A DNA stretch of 64,000 bases, taken from contig JASPKZ010007797.1 of NCBI GenBank assembly GCA_030220185.1, forward strand, positions 2,834,001-2,898,000, given 5' to 3'. Source of the DNA: Diploptera punctata. Taxonomy: Eukaryota; Arthropoda; Insecta; Blattodea; Blaberidae. Below, piece after piece: positions 19,525 to 32,057 of the stretch (positions are counted from its first letter, which is position 1; the number at the start of each line of letters is the position of its first letter). The notes under the pieces are model-generated. The model saw nothing but the letters and a program-made list of their open reading frames with translations, did no database searches and was not told the DNA's origin. Made by a program: the position numbers and the translations under genes.

Positions 19525-20475
19525 TATTAATTGCAGTTATGATGAATTCTGTCTTCTTAAAAGAAACTTCAACACATCATTTGCAATGAAGACAATGGAA
19601 AATTAGAAATAAACTATCAATTTGGTACTGGGTTTTGAAACCGGTTTCTTCTACATATGATTCTAAATGCTACTCCCTTATCTGACGGTTTATTATAGGC
19701 GTAATAGGTGATATCAGAGTAGCGTCACTGCATCGTATGCAGAGGGTCTGGACTCGATCCATTTTGGGACAGGCTTTATCTTGAGAGTTTTTTCCTCACG
19801 AGACCGTACTCCCTTTCAGCCAATCTCGCTTATGAGAGAGAGAGAGCGAATAACACAGGGTTTGATTTTAGTTGTAAGAAAATGGCTGTTATTTGAGCTC
19901 GATACCCTTTGAACCTTGCGTGCTACACGATGCTTGGTGAGAAGTCTCTGTTATAAAGTTGAATTACCATTCTATTTCTGCTGATTTTACATCCAATACC
20001 AGTTTCAACTGTTGATTGTATTTTCGTACTTCCTTACTTTATTATCTTTTCACTAATTGCACTTATGATGAATTCTGTATTCTTAAAGAAACTTCAACAC
20101 TACATTTGCATTTAAGACAACCAAAAATCAGAAAAAAAACTATCAATTCGTGATACTGGGTTTTGAACCCAGTATCTCCCGCATTCGATTCTCAAACGCT
20201 AACTCCTATATTGAACAGTTTATTTATAGGCATAATAGGTGGTTTCAGCGTATGCAGAGGGCCCAGATTTTGGGACAGGCTTCTTCTTGGGAGTTTTTTC
20301 CTCACGAGACCGTACTCTCTTTCAGCCACTCTTGCTTACGAGAGAGAGCATGAATAAGACAGGGTTTGATCGCCTTCAGTTGTAAGTAAATGACTGTTAT
20401 TTGAGCTTGATACCCTGTGAAGCTCGTTCGCCACACGATGCTTGGTGAGAAGTCTCTGTTATAAAGTGGAATGAA
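19525..20475 (+). repeat. Direct tandem duplication, ~500-bp unit
   Basis: Two direct copies, about 19525-19985 and 20046-20475, share 'tatgatgaattctgt', a tRNA-like 'tactgggttttgaa' block, 'gttttttcctcacgagaccg' and 'cgatgcttggtgagaagtct' in the same order. They differ by substitutions and small indels, so the duplication is not recent. Confidence 0.8.
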
Positions 20476-20754
20476 GTCTTCAAATTACCCACTTGTTCCC
20501 AAACTCTTTACAATAAATTGTCTGGGTAAAAAGCATAATGGTATAATTGTGAAAATTGAGTTGTGCAGTTTATATCGAATGTCAGAGAGTTTGAAGCGCC
20601 TGCTATCAACTACAGGCGGATGAATACAACTGTTTTCGTCAATTTGATACCTACAGCAAATATTTAAACTCATTTTATCTGTAACTTATGCCGTTATGGT
20701 TTTCACCCATACAATTGAATCTAATTTTATAAATGAAACACGATTTTGTTTAAT
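20476..20754. other. Intergenic, possible 3' UTR flank
   Basis: No repeat or gene recognised. It lies downstream of the likely polyadenylation sites of the minus-strand six-exon gene. Confidence 0.3.
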
Positions 20755-20771
20755 TTTATTTAAATTTTATT
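20755..20771 (-). terminator. Two polyadenylation signals of six-exon gene
   Basis: AATAAA occurs twice on the minus strand (20755-20760 and 20766-20771), about 285 nt beyond the stop codon at 21052. They are the natural candidates for the 3' end. Confidence 0.4.
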
Positions 20772-21051
20772 TTCTCAAAAAAATTTGGAAACATTTTATG
20801 GGGATTTTTGTTCATTTACTGGTGGAAGACTAGGGGATCGTTCCGGCATTTGCCTTAACATTAAGGGAAAACCACCAAAAACCCTTAACAGAACGACTTG
20901 AAGTTAGTGAGTTGAGAAATTACCACCAAAAGATACATACACCTATTAACTAACCTACATCAAATGTAATGCTATTCGAGAATCAAAATATTATCAAAAT
21001 AATATTTGATTAATCAAGACCATTACATTTGTTACCTTACAACACTTCACG

Positions 21052-24000
21052 TCATCCGGCTGGTGAACTTGGTGGTCTGAAAGTAAAGAAAACATAATAT
21101 ATTGTGGTATCAAGTTTAAATACCTGCGTTAAATTAGAAATTCCTATGTCTAGAAAAGGCATTAATCCAGGCAGCCTCATGGAACTTTTCTCTTCACGTT
21201 ATCATTCATACATCAAACACGCACTCCTCTGTGTACACAATACTTCATGTACGTATAATGGTCTGCCAAAGTGGTATGTAAATTAAAAACAGATAATATA
21301 ACCATATATCTGCGTAACTCGGAATCGGAAGCACAAAAGAGGAGTGGGTGCTATTAGAATACAAACACACACATTGTATGGATACGTACATAAATAAATT
21401 ACAAAACATATAAATATAATGTAGCGGAGAGGTTTAAGACATTCCCCATGGGGGAAGAAATTTTTCTCATGGAAATTTAAATAGAATGGGACCGGTGGCT
21501 ACCCAGCATTGTGAGGAATTTGGTGGGTGGCTACAGTAAGTAGCGGATGGATACATGCTGATTGGATGATGGTTCGCCTCTGTGATGTGAGGGCAGCAGC
21601 CAATGACTTGCTATGCCTGGATGGTGTAGATTTAATTCTGGATGAATTAGAAATTGTAAAATAATATTTACAATAAAAATAACGATCAGACAATCCTTAC
21701 TTAGCTCTTCAGAAGACAATTTACAAATAGCAGCGTATAAATGAAATGGAATAGCAAATAAATAAAATATGACAATCTCTGAAAGTAAATCGAAAGTAAT
21801 GGCATTCAACGAGAAAGACCACATGAGGTGTAAAATCAGCATTAATAACCGTACAATACAATAGGTGAACAATTTCAATTGATTAGGATGCAGTGTATCA
21901 TACTGCCAGAAAGAAGATATTAATGTTAAATTAAGTAAGTTTTATAAAATGTGTGGCACTATAAAACGGACACTGAAAAATAAAACTTTGAGGAGAACAC
22001 AATTAAAATTTTACAAAATTATGGTAGTGCCTATCTTAACATATGCAAGTGAAAATTGGACTCAACCGTTCAGCCACAAGTAAATTAGAAGCTGCAGAAA
22101 TGATGTTCTTATGTTCAGTAGCAGGTGTGACAATTTTGGACAGAAAAAGAAATGAAGATATTAGAAAATACTATAATATTTTTAATTAACAAATAGAATT
22201 GACAATATGAGATACAACTGATATGAACATGTTAAAAGAATGCCTACAGATAGAATCCCCCAGTTGTTATTAAAGTACAAACCAATAGGACATACAAGTG
22301 TTGGAAGACCATTTACTAGATAACAAGATTAATTAAATTCCACTCGATGTGAAAACAGGTCAAACGGCCTAATTTCATGAAGTAGAAGAAGAAGAAGAAC
22401 AAATAATCGGAGTATACAGATAGCAAATATTGTTGTCCCTGATTTGCATAGGCCTAGGCCTATATCTGCTCCAAGTTTTTTTTTTCTGAAGTTTACGACG
22501 TAATGTCGAAAATGAAAAATAACAGACCACATTGAGTAATGTGTGTGTGTATTTGTATGTATGCCAACAACTACACTCTAAGTGCTTCGGATTCCGATAA
22601 AAGGCGTTAATGTGATCTATTTTAAATTGTTAAGTATCGCTCTGGCAGGCCACATTACATAGGGTATTGTATACAGAGAGCAGCGTATGTTTGTGAAGTG
22701 GGTATGATGAAAAGGAGGAAGAAGATAGAAATTTGGTGCCGATGCGTAGCCTATTCCATGGGGCCGCGGCAGGCATAACGCCCACAACCGAATAATCATC
22801 CGCTATCAAAGGAATCAAGCTCTTTCTCAACATATGCAAGACCCATTGCGGTACATTGCAGAAATCCGGTGCACAATAGGCCTATACGTTTAAAAATTGT
22901 ACACTGCCACATTTTTGGCCTCAAAATTGAAAAAAAATCTAAAATTAAATTGAATTAAGAATTACAATTTTCTACCCCTTCTGGTTATGGCGTGGTACCT
23001 CTTGGGCAGAAGCTATATTGGCTTGACTAGCCCATTAAACATTAATATTGGGAAAAACAATGTATGACAAATTTGAATTCTCATATTGTAAAACCAACAG
23101 TTTTCCCTCTCCTTTTTGTATCAGAAGTTTGAAGCCGCCTTTTCATTGATCATTCCTGCCTCTGCCGATCCCAATCTACCAGACTTAACTGTTATTATAT
23201 CGGGTTTCATATAAATATCATGTAGTTGGCTATTAAGCAGTCTTCTCCATTATTATTTTTTTTTTTGTTCAAAAACTTTCCTAAGAACTTTATTCTCAGA
23301 TACTCATAATATTGTCTCCTCCCTTAAAGTGAGAGCCCATATAATATAACTGGGAGAATAACAGTTTCATATATTTTAAGTTTAATGTTTTTTTGGAACA
23401 TGAAACATGTGCTGAGCAGATACTTACGTGGGCGGCAGCTCATCCTCATCAAATTCACTGCTGCTAGTACTGTCCTCATCCTGTAACAAAGAAGGACCAT
23501 GAATTGTAAAACAAAGCTATCACAACCTCTTGGCCTAACTAACTCACTTGGTATAAAACCCGCAGGTTCATGGACGCGCGTACATAAGGTCTCCATATTT
23601 TGCTATCCTGAGCTAATATTTTCCAATCATCCTCTGTATAATTCACTTCCTTAATTCATACTTTCCCCACCACATATTTCGCCTATCCTGCCTATCGGGT
23701 GTCTACGAGACTTAACTCTTCTTATTAAATGTGGTTTCCCATAAAGATCGTACAGCTTACTGTAATGTAGTGTGCTCCATTCGCCTACTTGTTCATCTAC
23801 ATTTTCTATGAACTTCATTCTCAATTACTTGTAATATTGTATCCTCGCTTGAAACATGGGTCCATGCTTAACATCAACTTAACCGTTTTATATATGCAAT
23901 TTTTTTTCTGAATTTTGGGATGACACGAGTAACTACCATATAATATAATAACGTGAAGGTGGAGATGAGATACAGGCTTGTCAGTTAAGGAGACAAACAT

Positions 24001-27000
24001 TTTTGTTTGTAACATTCTGGGGATAAGTTTTGAGTTTTTCCCATAATTGTAAGAAAAATATCTGGAAACTTTATCCCCAATTGTCCTTTAATACCATTTT
24101 GGCCATTATTATCACCCTATGATTCCTGCCTGAATTTGTAGTAATGTCTAAGTATCATGTCTTAAATTTAATCTTCGTCTTGTCTCGGAAGTGGCCTCGG
24201 CATTGAGCTGATATTTCATCCAGTGAGTCACTCCATGTACTTGTGTGGTCAATAAAGTATGTTTGAGATGTCATCCTCTCCCGAAAGGTCGCGCGACATG
24301 ATACACTTAGAGAAGCCTAACTATAAATATAAAGATAGAAATTATACTTACCATCAACATATTTCCTCTCAGATTAGCCAGAACTTGCAAAACTATATCG
24401 TCCGGGTTGTCCTCCGAAAACTAAAATATAAAAAAATAAAGAGATCCTGATAGGGATATTTTAATAATGTCGTTAATTTTCATAATGCCTACATGTTACC
24501 AGACTTCGTTATATAAATAATTATGTATATAAGGGAAATTAATTAATTAAATAAAACATATATATATATATATATATATGTGTGTGTCTGTGTATCTGTA
24601 TAGAATATGAATGATGGTTGTAATGTCTCATTCCTTTGTTTACAAAACACAAGGCTGCAAAACGCGTCTGATTAATTTATATTAAGTTGATATTTAATTT
24701 CATTATACAAGTAAGTCCCGGAGTGTTGCACGGCTTCATACAAACAGTTTCTATCGGGGACGGTTGTGGTCTAGTAGAGGGAGCTTCTGTTTCCCTGTTG
24801 TGATGGGGCTTAACTTGATAAATCACGGGATTAACCAGATTAATCTTATATCGTTTATTTAACTAATTGACGTATTGAATCTTAAATCACCCTGTAGCTT
24901 CTACTGAACAAACAAATTGTAGCAACTCATTTAGAAAGATTTAGAAATATGTTTATATAATAGCGAACATTTTCCACAAATAATATGTTTATCTTGCGAC
25001 AAGAGACAGGGAATTTTTGAAACAACTCAACAGAATATGCTAGAAGAATACAATAAAAACGAACCAGAGAGGGCTAGTGAGAGTGAGGTCCTGGGGTGCT
25101 CCCCGACGACACATCATCCGTCATGAGGGGCAGTTTATGTAAGTAGAGTTTTGTTTCAATTTGAGGGATGTTTAACTTAGGAATATTTAATTATAATAAA
25201 CTTAAGTTCTAAAAAAATAATACTTATACAAAAAATCTGAGTTCTGTCTCTCTTTCTTGAACTAAAATTATTAGCAAATGTTGCATCTAAATTAAATATT
25301 AATATTGACGAAGTCTATCTTATACTTTTGATATTTATTTAATACTATGTTAAAATGAGTCCAGTAATGGTTGACATGTTCTCATATAAATTCGTATTTT
25401 ATCTTGCTAATATTTTATTCCTAGATTTATTAAACTGTTTGTAACCTGTGTCATTGACTTTCCTTTATATAGAGTATAAGTAACTTGAATTCTTACTGGA
25501 AGTCCTGACTTCAGCTCATGAATTCCTATATATGTATATCCCTCGATCCGCTACCTATCAAGATACCGATTTATTAAGAACGCCCTTCGGAGAGTCCCCC
25601 TAAATGCAACATTCCCAAGCATGAGGTTTCGTGTTCGATTCCGCTGTTGTTTTTTTCCCATACTTATTTCAATTAATGTTCTTTGTTTTGTTTTATTTGT
25701 TTTGCTTTGTTTTATTTACAGCATTTACCGTAATACTTACTTAAGCGAAATTATTTTCCATTGCACGACACACAACGAAATAGAAATGATTTCAGTTTCT
25801 CAAATAGTTGTGAACCAAATAGCTGACTTCTGATCATGTGCAGTGGCTTCGATTTGGAACTTGAAAATTACCTGTGCACCATCAATTATTTCAAAGCCTG
25901 TACATGCAAACCATTCACTCCATCTTAATCTTATGGTGACAAAATCAAGTTTTGTTCACATTGTGACGAAATTATCGAATATTGGGTTGTATAAATGTAA
26001 TTAATTGAATTATTGTACCAAGCCATTCACTCAGCCTCCTTTGTATCTGAATAAATTGATAAATTCCAAATGCCAGTCAATAAAAATCATAAACAATTGA
26101 AAGGCCATTGAAAGAAGCAGTTGTCAAACTTAGGTCATGAGTATACTTAAATTAATCAGGAAAGCGACTAGAATACGATTATGAAAGGATAAATGACAAA
26201 TAAAATGATCCGACGAAATTAGCGTTAATGGGAACTAAATGACTAGTCATTAACAAGATATAGAGAACTCAGGTAATGCCACCCTTTGTTTTGTGAAGGC
26301 GGAAGTGACCGACACATACACAAAGAGTTAGAATGTTGTCAAAATCCTTTATTCTCAGGATTTGACTGGCAATCGTTTGTGAATCAGAATTTAACAGCTC
26401 TATGTTGACAGTCAGAACACAATAACAGAATTTACGATCAGGGATTTCATCTCGGGACAAACAACACTAGTAAAAAGTGTGGGAAGGGAGAAAACTCAAG
26501 CGTTAGGGCCTACTAGAAGTAAAGATCAATGACCTAGGAAAGACCCAGTGCCTAAGTTACAAATTTGTGACCCGACTGTACATGAAGCCAGCACGGATAG
26601 GGCCCAACCTCTGACGGCAAAAATCACCAATAACAAATTTGTAACACCTGAGATTATAATATAAGGGTACTTTAAACAATCGTATTATTTGTCACGTGTG
26701 CCTAAGCACTGATCTCAGGTCCACGAGGTCGATATAGTGGGAGAACCTAATTTACGTAATGGGCGAGGGAGACGAACCTCGACACTTCTACTCGTACTAC
26801 TTCTACATATACTTCTACGTGTGCTCGTGCTCCGTGCCTTGCCCAATCCGCGTCAAATACTGGCAGCATGGCCACCAGTGGTAATTTAACTTTTAGAACT
26901 TAGAATTTTCACCGAAGTACCTCAAGTACCGGGACTTAAATATATTTTTTAATCGCAAGTATCCGCGAGTAAAATAAGACGCCATTGAATAATTAGTAAC

Positions 27001-30000
27001 ACGGCAAGCCCACGATAAACGCCATCGCCCACTGTGAGATAAGTGCGAGGGAATATAATTAAAACATATACAGTGTTCTCCATTTCCAGTCTTTTCAAGA
27101 TATAATAAATTACATTCAATACAATGTCTTCGACACAATTAATTCTGCCCGACGAAGTCCTCGTGGAATTCCTGAATAAGAACCTCATGCCTATCGATAT
27201 TTAAACCTGAGCGAACCGAGTACCCAAATTCTCCAGTGAACCGAGGAAGTCCTTCATAAATCCAGCGCCCACCAAATCCTTTATTATCCAAATAACCCTG
27301 CGATTGACCTATAACCCTATCCCATATTGCTACCCAACATTGGGGTATGCAATATTCCTGTCCCATTATAAATCATTAAATTATTATCGATTTATCCTCG
27401 GCCGATGCGGGAGATTTCAACGCATTATCGAACTTGTACCTGCAGCATGAAAACAGTACGTTTCCGCTCAACGTCAGTTGTAGATTGATCTGTGAGGCGA
27501 GTCTTTTAGAAAACTGTTACAAATAGATATTGTAGAAAGTTATTTTACAGTGAAGAGGGATACTGTTTTTCTCTATCCGAACTTTATAGTACGTTTGGTA
27601 ATTTAATGAACTCCGCTTCCCGCCATAATCACGTGGCACTGGAGAAGAGCTACCCGGTGCTTCAAAATTACGTCAACCATAAAATAATTTTAGGATGAAA
27701 TAGTGAACTTCGCTCTCTTTCATTGCAATAATTTACTTCTTTAACAACATATATTGAAATACTTTTCAATATTCCCCATTGAATTGGTTAAATGCTTGGG
27801 TGAAGGAAAGAAGGAAATTATGCTTTTATGTAACAAGATACACAAAGAAGATCAATGGCCCGAAGAATAGGTTGAGACCGAAGAAATGTAAGGAGTTCTG
27901 GACTATAGCTTGATATCACACTCCGCAATGATTCTCCTGCGCATACTGAATCGAAATTTATGTTATAAGATGGAAAGCGAATTGGAAGAACAGCAGTTTG
28001 GCTTCGGGAAGGGAAAGGGTACGAGAGATGCAATTGGATTGATACGAAGAATAGGAGAAAGATATATAGAAAAAGATAAAGAAGTTTATGCAGTATTTGT
28101 TGATGTGAAAAGGCCTTTGGCAGAGTGAATTGGAATAAACTCAGGATGATCATGAAGAAATTTGGCTTGAGTAATCCTTAAATGAAGCAGCGAATAAAAA
28201 TGAAGATAGAAGACTAAATGTCAGAGGGAAGAGAAATTGGAAGGGTGGTACGACAAGGATGTCCTCTATCACCTACTCGTTTCAACATCTACCTAGAAGA
28301 CTTAATGAAGAACTGCTTCAGGAATTCGGTAGGCATAAATATGGGAGGAAGAAAAATTAAGTGCATACGATTTTCTGATGATATGGCTTTACTATCAGAA
28401 GATGCAATGACACTGAGGAGAATTGTGATGGAGCTAAATGACAAGTGCGAGGATTGTGGAATGAAGATAAATATAAATAAGACGAAGACCATGATTATAG
28501 AAAGAAAACCAAGGAAGATAAACATGAGGATTAAATATGAGGCCATTGAGCAAGTGGAGAGTTTCAAATACTTGGGTTTTACTATCAGTAGTAACATGAA
28601 CTGCAGTCAAGAAGAAAAGCAGAGGATAGCAATGGCAAAATAAGCTTTTAACAAGAAGAGAAGCATTTTCTGCGGACCTTTGGCAAAAGAATTACGGAAG
28701 AGACTAGTGAAGTGCTTTGTGTGGAGTGTAGCACTTTATGGTGCAGAGACGTGGATATTACGACGGAATGAGGAAACGCTACTGGAAGCTTTTGGGTTGT
28801 GGATATGGGGGAGGATGGAACGTGTAAAATGGACAGACAAAATAAAGAATAAAGATGTTCTAGACAGAGTGTGTGAAGGAAGAACATTGCTGGAACTCAT
28901 AAAGAAGTGGGAAAAAATTGGATTGACCAATGTCCAAGAAGAAACTACCTGCTGACGGGTGCTCTCGAGGAATGGTCAACGGAAAGAAAGAGGATAAAAA
29001 ACACATCACATGGTAGACAGTATTAAAGTAAATGGTTTGTATGCGGATACAAGAAAGAACGCTGAGTTTGTAGTGAAAGACCAGAAATGAAAAAATGCTT
29101 CAATTATTTATTTGTTTCTCATAAATTGCGAGCTACTTACGCGTCTTCCAATATGATAGAGGCCGCCTTCCATGAGAGCCATACGCCTTCTGATTTCCTG
29201 GATATCCCAGGATTGCTTCACAACCTGAAAAAGAAGAAGATAAATAAATACTGCGGGTAATCTGAACAATGACGTTTTCGTGCGAATGTTCATCTCCTTT
29301 ACTCATATTTCAACATTTTAAGGATTATTTTCGCAATTATTTAATATCTTAAACAGCGGCTGTTCCTAGAATTTTTATAGCTGTATATGAAATTAACTCA
29401 CTATGATCCTGGCCGCGCGAACATTAGCTCTCTACACATCCCTATCCAGAGAAAAAAATAATCGTCTCATTCATAATCTACTTCCCTCAAATCATAATTA
29501 ATGTTATTCTCCCACTTCATTCTTGGCCTACCTAGTGAGCGATTTTGCTCTGATTTTCTTACAAGAATTTTCCATGCCCCTCTTTATTTCCGTTTCGTGC
29601 CACATGTCCTGCATATCACAGTCTATTCTTATAGAATACAAGAAAACGTAATGTACGTTAAGTCATATATCCGCCCAGCGTGTAGTTGATGGCATTACAA
29701 CACTCTGGTGTTGTGGAAGATAATACCCCTCGTTCGAACCCCATCAAAAAATATAATAATAATAAAATATTATGTAGCGCAGTCTTATGCTTACTTACTT
29801 TGACAAATCCACACAACAAAAACAGTGTATGCACCACCATGATGGTAATTAGAAAGTAATCTTGGAAGAAAGAAGTTGGGGCGGGACAGAGTCCCAAGTA
29901 CACACCTAAAAAAATGTGAAAATATAAAAAAATGTTAAAAAATATTTCTTAATAATATTAATATCAACTAACTCACTGGCAATATTGAACCCAGAAGTTC

Positions 30001-32013
30001 ATGATCTTGTGGAGATAAACTCTCCATCTTTATCAATATTTGCAATCATCCCATTTATAATTTACCTCCATCAAATCATTGTTAATGTTTTTCTCTGAAG
30101 CCAGAAATCCTACGCCCGTTTAAGAGGGAAAGTGCGGGGAATAATTAAAGAGGGATAATCAACCTATAATTGTTATACGAAATAGGCCTTGTCTATATCC
30201 ATTGGATAGGGAGAAGACGTTATCACAATGATACGACCAATCATATAGAAAACGCATATATGACCAATAAAGGCAACTATCGTAAAAGGGAAATAAGGCA
30301 CACTGGCAAACTAGGATAAAAATTCTGTACTTTCTTTTGAGAAATGCATTTACAGGCTGGGGCCATTAGAAGAGAATAATAATACAGACGACTGTTGAGG
30401 AGTTCACAGGGAGCAGCAAAATCTCCTGATGATGTCTACCGGCGCAGTAGACAAAACGTCGAGTGACAAGAAAACTGGAACACGGTCATTTAGCCCGGAA
30501 GACGAACCTAACAGGGATCAAGACGCCGGTCGTGAAAGCCTACAATTATACATATACCTAGAATATATTTATCCTCCCATCCTAACTGCTAACATATGTT
30601 AATCAACTTTCCAGCATGTGGAGCCGCTACTAATTCTAGTTACCCAAATTCCTCACGATTTTGAGTAGTCTGTGGTCCCGTACTGGCCAATATCCCATGG
30701 GAACTCTCATCAGGGCATGTTTGGTTAAACCACTTGGCTCGGGCGTAGGATAACATTAACCGTGATTTGAAGGAGGTGAATGATTGAAAACAATAGTTCT
30801 GGCTAAGGATATAATATTCCAATGTTTTCACTCACAATGAAGGGCAGATTAATTTTTGAAGACTATATTTAACTCATGCCCCTAGTGGTTATCTATGACC
30901 ATTCACGTTTCAATGAATTTTGTTTTACAACCAATGACAGTTGTGTTTTACCCCGCTCTTTATCGATTTCTCTTTATCAGCTCCTGCTTTTGTGATAAAG
31001 AAAGCTCTCCCTCTTTAATAATCTGAACAAGTCAGAGCATTATTTTGCAGTGACTGACTCTTCAACAAATACATTGAATATAGCAAATAATGAAAAGATT
31101 CCTCGATTTTACGTATTTTTTTACTAAAAAATAAATTAATAACCTATAATGTTGGTTATAATATACAGTTTGATGTGTTTCATTATTTCTCCACTAGGGT
31201 TCATTTTTGCAACATTGCGATCCTATTTTGGCAATAAATGACACAGCCTCTTTGGCTTAGTGATTAACGTTTCTGGCTATAGTTAATGAGGTCGCGACTT
31301 TGATTCCCGGTCAAACCATGGAAATTTTTCCTTCAAGGGAATACGTCCTGTAGTTGCCCATAGTCTGGAATTTAGGTTAAGTTTAGATTTTAAGAACTTG
31401 TCTGGCGCTTCATTATCATTTATCACCCATCATATAATCGGGGTAACGTAACACGGCCTTATAGGTGCCCGAACCTAAGAAATGGATTAGAATTCTGCCA
31501 ATGCCAACGGGAAAAAAACAGAAATATCATAATAGACAATCTGGTGGCATTATACAAATAAATAAATAATATGATCGAGTTGCAGTGAATAAACATAATC
31601 TAACATTTCTGATTTGTTTTCAAACATCGCCGTTTACATTAAATATATAAATATTTAAAAATACTAGTAACTACATTTGTGATTTTTGAATAAACAGCTT
31701 AACGTTATTCGTTAAATTGTCCTAACAAATACGATTCTTGATTTGCAATTCTTCTAGATAAATTCACTTTTGACATTACTTATGATTAGAGCTAGGAATT
31801 TTAGGTGCTGCACTTTTTTTTTTGTTACTATAATGTTCAAATTAGCTAGTATTGCAAAGAAAACATTAAATAAATGCCCCTAACTGTGTTTTAGTTGCAC
31901 CTTTTTGCACCGTTTCTTTAATGGAAGCACCTTTTTGCACCTTTTCTTTAATGGAAGCACATTTTGCACCTTTTCAAACCTTTTTTGCCTCCTTTGGAAC
32001 ATTTTATTACCAA

Positions 32014-32057
<44 letters not shown>

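Noticed and set aside
22617..22839. Minus-strand 60-69-codon frames as a small gene
   Set aside because: Two overlapping frames without family similarity, splice sites or start context.
25010..25140. Plus-strand open stretch ending near 'ttat|gtaagt' as an exon
   Set aside because: An in-frame TGA lies 17 nt before the donor-like site, and no acceptor or partner exon fits.
28218..28643. 141-codon ORF as a host gene
   Set aside because: Contains RT motifs 'GCPLSPTRFN' and 'FSDDM'; it is part of a decayed LINE.
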